Shown here: positions 41,501 through 51,400 of the stretch, in pieces
How the letters are laid out: every line of letters begins with the position of its first letter
Position numbering within the stretch: the first letter of the stretch is position 1
NCBI RefSeq assembly: GCF_020740795.1
Contig: NC_067282.1
Coordinates: 128,335,132 to 128,399,131, forward strand
From: Apus apus
Taxonomy: Eukaryota > Chordata > Aves > Apodiformes > Apodidae
Reading direction: 5' to 3'
Length of the DNA: 64,000 nt
The notes under the pieces: model-generated
Databases searched by the model: none
What the model saw: the letters and a program-made list of their open reading frames with translations, nothing else
What the model was told of the DNA's origin: nothing
Program-made: the position numbers and the translations under genes

Positions 41501-42114
41501 ACAAAGACCTCTTTTTCTTCTCAGAACCACCTCCTTAGACATTTCTTGGAATAACCACTTGCACAATGACAGCAAAGATTGTTGAGGTTCTTCAGAGCAC
41601 TTGGTACAAAGAAACCTGACCACAGACACAGGCAGAAACATCACCTCCACAAATTCACCCATGCCAGCTCAGACAAGGAGCAGGGAAAGCTGGGCAGTGG
41701 AGAAGGAGTTAAGTGCCAGCAGACTAGAAGCACAGAGGAAGCAGGAACCCCTCCGTGGTACACGGATGAAAGGGACACCTGCCTGCCCCAGCTCTCAGGA
41801 CAGCTTGCCAGGCGCTTTTTACAACCCAGGTGACCCGAGGGCCACACCGGGACCGGGACAAGCAGGGGCCCATTGACCCGAATCTAACCCCCGCCCCAGA
41901 CCCCCCCCGCCAAAAAAAAAAAAAAAATGGTGGCCTCCACTCAAGGCCTAAAAGAGGCGACAGGATCGTTATCCTTCGCGGGGGCTGCTCATTAAGCTCA
42001 TTGCCGGCGCAATGAGCTTAATTGTGGGTCATTAAGGAGAGCCGGCGCCCCAGCCCCGCGGCCCTTACCCAGCCCTTCGGCCGCCCGCTTCTCCTCGACG
42101 GCCGCCCCGTCCAT
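26241..42114 (-). CDS. NOBOX: NOBOX oogenesis homeobox, 8 coding exons
   Basis: NOBOX is a nuclear homeodomain transcription factor required for early oocyte gene expression and follicle formation. Coding exons on the - strand: 42069-42114, 39032-39643, 38423-38529, 37750-37868, 36699-36832, 29328-29598, 28425-28771 and 26241-26593, giving about 662 residues (human about 690). Residues 210-269 are a full homeodomain starting [10 protein letters not shown], with [16 protein letters not shown] and [11 protein letters not shown]; Gln50 and Asn51 are present. C-terminal blocks resemble human [26 protein letters not shown] and [13 protein letters not shown]. Phases agree at all junctions. Uncertain points are the exon 6 to 7 junction (see those entries) and the start: an in-frame upstream ATG at 42258 would add 48 residues. 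CD9 lies convergently downstream and ARHGEF5 upstream in tandem. Confidence 0.9.
28252..28294. repeat. AT/AC dinucleotide microsatellite
   Basis: Alternating TA and CA blocks, in NOBOX intron 7 about 130 bases downstream (- strand sense) of exon 7. Confidence 0.9.
28425..28771 (-). CDS. NOBOX: NOBOX exon 7
   Basis: Acceptor CTCTCTGCAG, donor GTAAAT. It encodes a Gln/His/Ser-rich segment with YPEQLEP near its start and [19 protein letters not shown] near its end, both alignable by eye to human NOBOX. The first 14 bases drop out in the alternative splice described for exon 6. Confidence 0.82.
29328..29598 (-). CDS. NOBOX: NOBOX exon 6 (3' boundary uncertain)
   Basis: Acceptor TTATTCACAG. It contains [17 protein letters not shown], which resembles a block in human NOBOX. 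I place the donor at AAGG/GTACGA (last base 29328) because only this phase-2 end fits the good exon 7 acceptor at 28771. An alternative is a longer exon to 29254 (donor AAG/GTGGGA) or 29260, joined to a weaker exon 7 acceptor at 28757, which would add an acidic segment ([14 protein letters not shown]). Confidence 0.65.
33267..33298. repeat. TA/CATA/CA microsatellite
   Basis: A compound simple repeat of TA, then ACAT, then CA units inside NOBOX intron 5. Confidence 0.9.
34586..34603. repeat. T18 homopolymer
   Basis: Eighteen T followed by five C inside NOBOX intron 5. Confidence 0.93.
36699..36832 (-). CDS. NOBOX: NOBOX exon 5: Pro/Ser-rich linker
   Basis: Acceptor ACCTCCAG, donor GTGAGA, 134 bases. 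It encodes a Pro-, Met- and Ser-rich segment ([15 protein letters not shown]) and ends HPAPPASSS. Reading phase fits exons 4 and 6. Confidence 0.82.
37750..37868 (-). CDS. NOBOX: NOBOX exon 4: recognition helix and C-terminal basic stretch
   Basis: Acceptor TTTACCAG, donor GTGAGG, 119 bases. It starts [12 protein letters not shown], so the intron falls between homeodomain residues 46 and 47, a position common in paired-class homeobox genes. Gln50 sets the expected TAATTN-type target preference. Confidence 0.95.
38423..38529 (-). CDS. NOBOX: NOBOX exon 3: homeodomain residues 11-46
   Basis: Acceptor CATTTCCAG, donor GTAACG, 107 bases. It encodes helix 1, helix 2 and the start of helix 3 ([32 protein letters not shown]). 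The sequence matches mammalian NOBOX more closely than any other homeobox family I know. Confidence 0.95.
38578..38695. repeat. A/C-rich low-complexity tract beside the homeodomain exon
   Basis: CAAA- and CAAC-type units with runs of A and C on the + strand, so the NOBOX transcript is T/G-rich here, about 50 bases before the exon 3 acceptor. Comparable tracts occur at 17605-17643 and 40280-40362. Confidence 0.85.
39032..39643 (-). CDS. NOBOX: NOBOX exon 2: N-terminal region and homeodomain residues 1-10
   Basis: Acceptor TTTTGCAG, donor GTAGAT, 612 bases. It encodes a low-conservation Ser/Glu-rich N-terminal region, a basic stretch ([11 protein letters not shown]) that may act in nuclear import, and finally [10 protein letters not shown], the N-terminal arm of the homeodomain. 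Confidence 0.9.
40280..40362. repeat. A/C-rich low-complexity tract in NOBOX intron 1
   Basis: A-rich stretch with CAAA and CCAAA units, similar in composition to the tract at 38578-38695. Confidence 0.85.
41991..42022. promoter_or_regulatory. Perfect 14-bp inverted repeat with homeodomain-type sites
   Basis: Arms ATTAAGCTCATTGC and GCAATGAGCTTAAT are perfectly complementary around the 4-base spacer CGGC. The right arm runs into TAATTG (42019-42024), a published NOBOX-binding-element form, and another ATTAAG follows at 42031. It lies about 45 bases inside NOBOX intron 1. Autoregulation is inference only. Confidence 0.55.
42069..42114 (-). CDS. NOBOX: NOBOX exon 1 (start)
   Basis: ATG in a favourable context (G at -3, G at +4) followed by 15 codons ([15 protein letters not shown]) and one base, then donor GTAAGGG. 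The phase-1 end fits exon 2 exactly. The start is the inferred part: the frame is also open to an ATG at 42258. Confidence 0.7.
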
Positions 42115-42629
42115 GCCGGCTCGGCGGCGGCACCTCCGGCCCGGCCCGGTTAATGCCGAGCCCGCCGCAGCCTGCAGCCGCTCATCAGAGGCAGCTGGGC
42201 CGCCAGCAGCCCCCGAGGGGGTTGGGGGGGGAGAGCGGGGCTGAGGTGAGCTGAGCAACCCACCCCAGCCTCCTGGAGAGGGCGGGAAGAGGCGGAGGGC
42301 GCAGGTAACGGGGCCGTCCGGAGCGGCCTTTCTTCTCTGCCCTCGGGCGTCACGGCCCGGGGGGACCCATCGTGCGGGGGCTGCCGTGAGGGGAGGCAGC
42401 TGCCCTCCCGCTCAGCCCGGCTCCGAGGGCCGCAGAGCCGGTCTCTGAGGGGGGGAGAAACGTGGCAGCCGCGCGTAGGGCACGGACGTGTTTCTGGCAC
42501 ACCGCGGGGACACCTGAAACAGCCTGGTGTGTGAGCTCCCGGGAGGAGCAGGCTTGAGTGTCTCTCAACAGCACACCTCGGAAAACCCAGACGTTCCAAA
42601 AATGGGGTGGTGTAATACGAGTGAGGCGA

Positions 42630-42872
42630 GCTTCATTCTCTTTAAGCTGGAAGGGAGGAGATGGAGGGTAGACGTTAGGTAGAAGTTCTTCACTGGGAGG
42701 GTGGCGAGACACTGGGACAGGCTGCCCAGGGAAGCTGTGGCTGAGAAGTGTTCAAGGCCAGGTTGGATGGGGCTCTGAGCAACCTGGTCTAGTGGGAGGT
42801 GTCCCTGCGCGTGCAGGGGGGTTGGAGCTAGATGATCTTTTAGGTCCCTTCCAACCCAAACCATTCTATGAT
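42630..42872 (+). repeat. CR1 LINE 3' fragment upstream of NOBOX
   Basis: A short + strand CR1 end with GGTTGGATGGGGCTCTGAG, GGTCCCTTCCAACCC and a terminal ATTCTATGATC. It lies about 120 bases to the right of the CpG island. Confidence 0.92.
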
Positions 42873-44615
42873 CTTTCCTTGTGGGCTGTCGGGAGGACAG
42901 ATTGGGTGTTTTTTTTTAATCTGCTTTTGCTACAGTTGTTTATCAGTGCTTCTGATTCTCCATAAACTAGTGGTTGCAAGAAATAAATGGCACTTCTTGA
43001 CTTCCAGGCACTGTAATTTTAAATCCTTTCAATACTTAACAATTCTTAGAAAAAAACCCAGGCTACCAAGAGTTGTGCAAGGCAGGCGAGCAATCTTGGG
43101 CTATTACAAGTTTTATCATCTGCTCGAGTAACATTTAGAACAGCTTTGTGTCCTTGCAGGGGAGCTACACGAGAAGAAGGGCAAGAGTGAACCAAGTCTG
43201 GCTTATCTGACTTCTTTTGGGTCACATGTGGTTGATGGAGAGGCCTTCACTGTAACTAACTGGTCACAGTGGTTCCAGAAATCCAGACCTCTGCTCTTGC
43301 ATCCTCTGTGTACAGCTTTCCTCACCTAGTGGAGTGCAGCCGACCCTAAGTACTTCTTGTCTGTCTGCAAACAGCAGAGACAGTGTTTGCTTTGAGTTCT
43401 GCTTCACCAAGACAGATCATCCCTTGTCCTCAGTATCTCACCATTCTCCTACTGTGCATTTCCCCATATACCCTGTCTTTGTTTCAAGGTTCACCCTAGC
43501 GTTGAAGATCCTGCTTCTGCAGATGCTTGCACCTGAGAGCAGTTTAGTTATCTTAAATGAGTGTATCCTGAAACACTTGTGCCAGCACTCTGGAGTTAGT
43601 ATAATGAGTATGACAGTGCACCTGGTTCAGTCACTAAATGAAACGCATGCTGGCTGGAATGTTATTGCCCCTGAAATGGCATTTAATTTGTTAGCAGTGT
43701 TCAGCTGACACAACTCTGATCTTGGAAGGGATGGGACCTTTTCTGTATTAGATGAAAGTGCAAAGATAAAAATAGGTTTCTGTTTCTGAGCAAGGTTGTG
43801 TTTATTTACTGAATTCTGGTCCTACTGTCAACATTTTCTAGTATTGTGTAAGGAAAAAAGTGTGTAGAATGCTTTTGTTTCTTTTCCTTTAGGAGGGACC
43901 TATACAGGTCTCTAGAGCTATGAGATATTTTTTTTTTTTACTTTAGAGCCACATATATATTTTTATATATTTTACACTTTTTATATGAAAAATGACAGCA
44001 TTGATAACATTTGGTTTTCAGATATAAACAAAGGATTTCTCAGATTCTCAAGAAAACTTTAAAAATATAGTTCATGCTTGTATTTAGTTGCCATTACTAT
44101 CACAAATGAGTTTAAGTGCCCTCTAAAGGCTGTAGTCTTTTTTTTTTTCTTTTTTTTTTTTTCAGTATAGAAATACTGAATTTCTTTTGTCCAGATACAC
44201 TGTATCAGCCTCCACAGGTTCCTGAGGAAGACACTGTTTCTTCACGCTTCAATTTACAGACTGCTGTTTAAGAGACACTGGCATCTCTCATGCAGTGTTC
44301 CTATTCTATGGACCTTTTTTAGATCTAGTAAGATCCCCATGAAGGGATCTTACTAGAAAAGTATAGGGGTTTGGTTAACAAACTATGCTTTTATTTCTGT
44401 TTAATACTATTTTTCTGGGAAATCAGGTTATCCACGAGATAAGGGACCGATCCTGACTCGTTATGAAGATTGTAGCAGGACTCAGCAGACACACTCTACT
44501 TAATTTCTGCCTCCTGGATGTGCAGTTGTAAGTGATAGTGTACTAGTCATAATTAAGTCTGTACAAGTTAAGGAGGTGTTCATCAGTTTCAAAAAGCATG
44601 AATTAATTCAGTGCA
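42873..44615. other. Intergenic stretch between two CR1 elements
   Basis: No gene is supported. It contains AT-rich sequence at 43925-43990, a T-rich tract at 44138-44162 and the hairpin at 44324-44357. The 124-codon open frame at 43334-43708 has no recognisable domain. Confidence 0.6.
44324..44357. repeat. Perfect hairpin, 14-bp stem and 6-base loop
   Basis: TCTAGTAAGATCCC and GGGATCTTACTAGA are exact reverse complements separated by CATGAA. I see no known transposon terminus or gene associated with it. Confidence 0.85.
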
Positions 44616-45660
44616 GATCATAGAATCACCTAGGTTGGAAAAGACCTTCAAGATCGTTGAGCCCAACCATTAACCCCACTTTACCTAGCCCAGCACTAAG
44701 CCATATCCCCAAGTGCCACATCTAGATGACTTTCAAACACAGCCAGGAATGGTGACTCAACCACCTCCCTGGGCAACATGTTCCAATGCCTGACAACCCT
44801 TTAAGTGAAAAAGTTCTTCCTAATGTCTAGTCTAAACCTCCCCTGGTGCAGCTTGAGGCCATTCCCTCTTGTTCTATCACCAGTTACTTGTGAAAAGAGA
44901 CCAGTGCCTACCTTTTTAAGGCATCCTTTCAGGTAGTTGCAGGTGGTGAGGTCTCCACCACCCTCCTTTTTAGACTAAACAGCCTCAGTTCCCTCACTTG
45001 TTCTCAAGGCCCTTCATCAGCTTCGTTGCCCTTCTTTGAACACTCTCCAACACCTCAATGTCTTTCTTGTGTTGATGTGCCCAAAACTGGACACAATATT
45101 TGAGGTGTGGCCTCACCAGTGCTGAGGACAGGGGGACAATCACCTCTCTACTTCTGCTGGTCACACTATTTCTAATACAAGCCAGGATGCCATTGGCTTT
45201 CTTGGCCACCTGGGCACACTGCTGGCTCATGTTCAGCTGCTTGTCAATGAGAAACCCCCAGGTCCCTCTCTGCTGGGCAGCTTTCCAGCCACTCTCCCTG
45301 AAGCCTGTAGCATTGCATGGGGTTGTTGTGGCCCAAGTGCAGGATCTGCCACTTGGCCTTGTTGAAATTCATACAATTGACCTCGACCCATCAGTCTAGC
45401 CTGTCCAAATCTCTCTGTAGAGCCTTCCTACCCTCAGGCAGGTCAACACTCCCTCCCAGCCTGGGGTTGTCTGCAAACTCACTGAGGGTGCACTCTATCC
45501 TCTCATCAAGATCATTGATAAAGATGTTAAAAAGAAGTGGTCCTAACACAGAGCCCTGGGGAACACCACTTGTGACAGGTCACCAGCTGGATTTAACTCC
45601 ATTCACCACCACTGTCTGGGCCTGGCCATCCAGCCAGTGTTTTACCCAGCAGAGTAAAGC
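44616..45660 (-). repeat. CR1 LINE fragment, about 1 kb
   Basis: CR1 in - orientation: its 3' end at 44616 carries the reversed ATCATAGAATCA tail and GGTTGGAAAAGACC. It extends to the segment with conserved blocks CTCATCAAGATCATTGATAA and GAGCCCTGGGGAACACCAC. A 78-codon remnant at 44994-45230 (-) reads as the CR1 C-terminal domain ([13 protein letters not shown]). Frames are broken. Confidence 0.93.
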
Positions 45661-47769
45661 CATGATGTGTTTATGAATTTTGGTGGCAGGGTGGTGCCAG
45701 GGCTAAAGATTTAACTAAAGAGTGAGAGACTGAGGCCTACCTGAAATGTAAGAAATCGAGGAAACCAGGGTATAAGCACTTACTCTTGTAAGCATAAGCT
45801 GACCTTTAAATGTTCCTACACCTGACAGCAGGAAATAAAGGCTGTACCTGTGACAGGCAGAAGTTAACCTTTGATCCAACTTGTTAAACAGTATAGAAGC
45901 ACTGACACAGCAGTGTCCTTGAAGTTTTCTATCTCAACAAGACAAGACCATACAGAATTTAACACAGAAACCACAGTGGGAGACTCAAATGAATGATATG
46001 CCTGTTTTTGAAAGCAGAAAAGTAAAAAGTTCTTGATTTCTGAGATGTTTAACAAAACTACTTCTTATTTAGAACGCCAGTATCTATGGCCTGTCTCCTC
46101 ATGATTCAAGCAGCAAAGGTGAAGCTGACATGGATATGGGGTGCCTCAGACTACCTGCATAAGATGACCTTACACAGGCATATCCTGTTCATGCCCCAGC
46201 AGTGTTCTGCATCAGGGTTGAGACACTGGTGATCCTGGTGGCTTATGGATTCCATACATTCATGACAGTCTCAGACAAGCAGGTATTTTTGATCTCTGAA
46301 CATTCATGCCTCTTGTTGAGGATTGTAACTTCCTGTGTCACTTATTTTAGTTTGAGATAGGGTTTGCTTTTGTTCTTAGCTAGAGACTAACTTCAGTTCT
46401 AGGAAAAAATTGTAGGCAAACTGTAGTCTGGAACTGTAGTCATAGATTAAGACAATCAAATAATTGCATCTTTTCTTACGGGTATAGTGGACTGGACTCC
46501 CATCTTTTGCAGGTCATCCCTTTAGCTTACCTTGATATTCTGATGACTAACACTGCCACGGACCCTACAGCATCAGTCAGTTCAAGGCCAGGGATGATGC
46601 TCTGAAGAATCTTAGGGCATGACTGATAAAGCAACCTTTCTTCACTGCCTCTGCTAAGTATAGCTATTTGTACTTAATATTCACTTAGAAAGGAGAATTA
46701 TATGGAAAAAATAATGAAAATACTGAATATATATTCAGTAAACACTGAAATACTTATATCTGAGATTAAAACCCAAGTAGCAAGGAGAGCAGAAAAGTTG
46801 TTTATTTTAACTGGAGAAGTGCATGAGTTTATTACGACTAGAAGCAACTTTTTTTTTTTTTTAATCCAGCTAAAATTATTGATATAAATAGGCTGTAATA
46901 AGCTACACTAGATACAACATAAATGGGAATTAAAGGCAGAATGTTACAGAGACAGAAAGCTGGAGATATGAAAATAGCATTCTTCAAATATATTAAATGC
47001 AAGAAGGCTACACATTATTTTCTTTGGTGTATTGATTCTTATACTTGATCTTGCATTGACTGAACTGAACGCAAACACTTTAACATAGAAACAGTATTTT
47101 ACAGTTGAAGGCATGTCCTCAAATAGACAGGTTCTGCACAAAAGCAGGACTGCATGTAAACTTGACTTACGACCAGGGAGTTCTAAAAAAGAACCAAAAT
47201 CCCTGGTACATATTTTGACTTTATCTACAGTGGCTAAATATCTCAGTGTTTTCTTTAAGTGTGCAAAATGGTCCATGCAATACCACGTCAGCGATCAGAT
47301 TAAGAGCAGCAGGGAAGTGCCACTTTATTGCATATGTCTAGTCATGGTTACTTTGTACAGGGCATGTACCAACATGTAATAAAAAACATTTGTCAAAAGT
47401 CACTGTTCTACTTTGAGTGGGAGGCAGAGTTAAAAAGGGCCATTTCACGTGGCTTACCAAGAGACTTGCTCAGAAGAGAGGTGAGCTTTGTGAAATATGT
47501 TCTTCAGGTTGATACCTCTCAAGGTGAGGGAAATAATCACAGTGGCTTCTGAAAACTTTGCCTAACTCAGATGGATTTTCTAATGCTGTCAAGGGCTCTT
47601 AACAGTATACTGAGACTGAGTTAAATTTAGGTACAGTGAAATATTTACTTATCTAAAAAACGACTTGCACGATCAAATAGGTATTTTTTTTCTAAACAGA
47701 AATTACACTGTGGTGATCAATACCATCAAGATATCAAGAGGATATTCAAATGGAAAACTCCCCTCAACT
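45661..47769. other. Intergenic stretch 3' of ARHGEF5
   Basis: AT-rich sequence without a supported gene, with a T12 run at 46851-46862. A TTTATT at 47324-47329 would be AATAAA on the - strand and is one possible distal polyadenylation signal for ARHGEF5. Confidence 0.5.
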
Positions 47770-48010
47770 ATACTGTGCTTTGCACTTTAGCACCTTCCTT
47801 CTCAGGAACTCAAAGCTCTTAGTATGCTAATACTAGTGAATTTAGCCTCACAACATGCAGTGAGGTAGGTAAGTTCACCCCCATTTCACAGACGGGAGAA
47901 ATCCAAGGCAGAATTCTGAAGTGACTTGCCCAAGGTCCTGCAACTTGTCAGTGGCAAAACCAGGAATATATTTTCAGAAGTCCAGATCCCAGACCTCTGC
48001 CCGATTAAAG
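47770..48010 (+). repeat. Ancient MIR-like CORE-SINE
   Basis: Recognisable in order: CCTCACAACA, GTGAGGTAGGTA, CCCCCATTTCACAGA, GTGACTTGCCCAAGGTC, GTCAGTGGCAAAACCAGGA and AGACCTCTGCCC. This is the block order of the amniote MIR family, diverged. It lies about 260 bases beyond the ARHGEF5 stop, antisense to that gene, and may be within its 3' UTR. Confidence 0.75.
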
Positions 48011-48112
48011 TCCCTCCCTACTACCACAAAGCAAGCAATACATGCAACTTTTTTTTTCTCCTACTGCTGCCGTAGTCCTGGTGACACAGAGGAAGTGAAT
48101 GATTTTTCCTGA

Positions 48113-48118
48113 TTTAAT
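48113..48118 (-). terminator. ARHGEF5: Possible ARHGEF5 polyadenylation signal (ATTAAA)
   Basis: TTTAAT on the + strand gives the variant hexamer ATTAAA about 155 bases after the stop. A canonical AATAAA occurs only much farther on (47324-47329). Which is used cannot be told from sequence. Confidence 0.3.
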
Positions 48119-48271
48119 TCCCACTTTCTTTGGCAAAAAGCACCCGATTCTGTAAAAGTGCTGTATTATGCTCTTTGCAAGAGGCATTTCTTCTGAGGCA
48201 CAATAGAAAAAAAAAAAAAAGATGGTTTCCCCATGGCTGGGAGACTGTACAGGTCCAAACAAAGTAGTCTC

Positions 48272-48426
48272 TTATTTTTTGCAGAAGACCTGCTGCTTGG
48301 CATTCTTCACACGCTGCTCCTCCTTCAGGTTCTTCTGCCGCGCTTGCTTGCTGGAGATGAGCTCCACGTGTTCTGAGGGGAACCAGCCTCTCTCCCGGTC
48401 TGACAGTTTTACTCCTTCCATCCATC
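48272..48426 (-). CDS. ARHGEF5: ARHGEF5 terminal exon: end of SH3 and C-terminus
   Basis: Acceptor CACACTGCAG, 155 bases with TAA stop. It encodes [20 protein letters not shown] (the SH3 Trp and GWFP motifs) and a basic tail ending [11 protein letters not shown]. Confidence 0.94.
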
Positions 48427-51400
48427 CTGCAGTGTGGTGAAAAGCACACGAAGCAAAATAGTCAAACCCTTTTTATTCTGCCCAAAAAAGCCCCCTCCAG
48501 CATCCTAAGATCCAAGAAGAATAACTCCTTTCAGCTTCTAAATCAAGTGTCTTAATGAAGTCTCTTCATTCTCTCAATCCAACAATCTGGAAATGAGAGG
48601 CTCCTTCTGAAGCCTGATTGTGTTGTTCAAACTTTAACACTAGAGGACTTCCTGTCTGTAATTTAAGATACCCATTTCTCATTCTGCTCACCATCATTGC
48701 TGTTCTGCATAACCATGATGATATCTGCTTTCTCCAGAGCCAGCTCATCATTTTCCCGAGCCTTGTAAGTCTTTATGCATTGAACCTGTGGTGCATCTGA
48801 GGGGGAGGAAAGATCATAATGGCATATTAGAAAGCAAGAGTGAACCTGTGTGTGTCAGCCCCAGGGGATGTAGGGGACAAAGGACTGCTCAAACACTAAA
48901 GAGCAGAAAACTGGAAGGGAAACTACTGGTCTTCTAGTTAATATGAGGAGTAAAAATAGATAAAATAACTTGCAGAATCTGGCACTGAGAGAAAGCCCAT
49001 GAATGTCATCTTTATTTACAAAAAAGCAAGTATTCTGCCTTGGAGTAATTTCTGGGATGTTACAGTGACTCCAACTCCTTTGAGCCAGACCACCCCCATT
49101 GCTGTAGTAGCAAAGCAGTCTCACCAGGGCATTCCAGGAGGTCCAGCTCTCCTCGTGGAGGAGCCAAAGCAGAGATCCACCTCAGCTTCTCACTGCTGGA
49201 AAACATCACCAGATAGGTGTCAGGATTCAGCATGAGGGACAGAAGTCTGATGACAGGAATGTGTGTGTACAGGTTTGCTCATAGAAAGGGTCAGGGAGGA
49301 GGTACTTAGGGGAAGTAGGGGAGTGGAGAAAGGGGACAGGAAAAGGCAAAATCTCCCATTACTGGGGGCTGATGATACCACACAACTTAGTAGTATTGCA
49401 TATGCAGCTATGAAGGAGGAACAAGGTGGTTCATTGGGCTCTTGTTATGGCAAGAGGAGCTGCATTTGATGTTCAGCATTTGGATAGCTGAGGGACGACC
49501 ACCAGGCTCCTAGGAGGTGTCTGGCTATGGTAAAGGGACATCCTAAGGGTAACCTTGAGCTCTTACTGTGTCTCTGTACGAAACAAGAACTCCACTCTCT
49601 TTCCCTGGTAATTCTGAAGCAGAAAGAGACGGAAAACATTTTTGTTTGCTCCATGCAGTTTCATCTCACACTTCTCTCCACGCACATCTGAGAAAGCTGC
49701 ATGATCGAACACAACGAAACGTCCACCCCTGCAGGTAAAGAAGAGGAACAAAACAAGTGGTGAGTTTTAAGGGGATGAGGGTTCAGATGTCAGGAAAACA
49801 ACAAAAAGCTTTGAATGAGTCTTCATCTGCTTCAGGCACCTTAAACTTTGTCCTTCCTAGAAGTCTCAAAAGGCCAAAGAGAGAGGGGACTTACTGAAAA
49901 AGGTAGAAATACTTAGCTCTGTCCTGCTAAAATTCAATTTGATAGCTTACAGCTCAAAACCAAAAACGCCCCACCACCACCCTCAACACAACAAACTAAC
50001 CAACAACTCTCTCAGTTTCTTGACAAACCAGTGATTTGCCCATTCACTAATCTTCGTACTGTCCTTTGGGAAGAAGTTTGTTACCAAGTAAAACTAGAAT
50101 AACTGGTTATTATTAAAGTATTTCACATTATAGAAATGGAAAGGCAGAATAGAAACGTTTCACTAGGGACCAGAAGATATGTTATATTATCATATGCTGT
50201 AATTAAGAGTTGGGAATATCAGATTCCACATACTTGCATGATACTCATATAATGAAGGGTTAGGACAGTGACTTGACAAATGCTGCCACTTGCTGGCAAG
50301 CAGAGGCAAAGGACTTTTTCACCAAAGCACAGACCAAGAAAGAGACAGGTATTTTAGAAGCAATTTAGGCAGCAGTAATTGTGTTGAAGCTCTTACTCCT
50401 TTGGCCGAGACAGGAGCAGACAGTCATTGAAAAGATGTAGGTAGATGGGACGGGTGGTGACTTTCCATTTTGGACTCAAGGTGTTGAAATCCAGTGCTGT
50501 CAACTCACCACACTTCACAAGTCGCCTTGACTGTGAGATGAGTGGGAATATCTGCAAGACAGAAATGAACATTTATGCCAAGTGTGGACAAGGAAATCGG
50601 TATCCATACATTTTCATTTGCGTTTGTGCCTTTCTCTAGAAGAAGCATGCTTTTATCTCTCCAGCTGGACAAGAGTAAGTCATGGTAGACACCTTCAGCT
50701 GAAGGCTGACATGAACAACTGGGCAGGGGAAGCACTGAAGAAGACCTGATCTGTGTATGATACTCTTGTTCAACAGTTCTGTGTATATTGGAGAGGAAAA
50801 CAAAAAGTAAGCGCAAGTGTCTTTGTGAGTACGGAGAGACAATATGTTAGGCTAGAGCAAGCTTTGGGGAATGGATGAGCTCACCTTGCACTCAAATTCA
50901 ATCTTCTGGCTGAGGTAGATCAGCTCTTCAGTGCTCTTCATGCGCTGGACATTTTCATTGCAATCCTTGATGAGCTGCAGACAAAAACAGACAATCAGTG
51001 AGGTGGGAGCAGAACTGCCTGGTCAGATCAGTACCATGCCCTGGAGTCCCTCAAGAATCAATTTAAGTGAAAATTCCTTAGGCACCCTCCTGCAAAAAAA
51101 AGTATTTTTCCCAGCAAGCATACTAAACTTTTCCATACCTACAATGAACATCCTTCTTTTTTAAGGAAGATACTCTTTAGATTAAGTCTCTGTGTTTAGT
51201 ATTTTTTTAATTTTGGGATACTGGGGGGGGGAATGCTAGAGACATCACTCTCAGGTGACAGAGGCTGAATTCCAAGTAATTTGAAAGCAGCTCTTATTAG
51301 ATGCTCCACTGTAAACACAAGATGCTGATTAGACAAACATCAGCCCCAATTTTCCACAACCCAGAGCTTGTTGCCAGTGTGAGGACAGGACACAATGAAA

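Larger units (their letters stand above)
39644..42068. other. NOBOX intron 1
   Basis: About 2.4 kb without a coding feature. It has an A-rich simple stretch at 40280-40362, and at its GC-rich left-of-exon end the palindrome listed separately. No CR1 is visible. Confidence 0.7.
41940..42510 (-). promoter_or_regulatory. NOBOX: CpG-rich island over NOBOX exon 1
   Basis: This is by far the most CpG-dense part of the window and contains the proposed NOBOX start codon and 5' flank. I see no TATA box at a fitting distance. The island could also reflect a divergent transcript to the right, but no + strand coding exon is visible there. Confidence 0.7.

Noticed and set aside
42150-42712. Overlapping 120- and 149-codon - strand frames upstream of NOBOX exon 1
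   Set aside because: They lie in the CpG island, have no domain and run into a CR1; they are explained by GC-rich sequence. Only the in-frame ATG at 42258 is kept as an alternative start.
47324-47329. Canonical AATAAA on the - strand as the ARHGEF5 end
   Set aside because: It is almost 1 kb beyond the stop with no other support, so it is kept only as a possible distal site.
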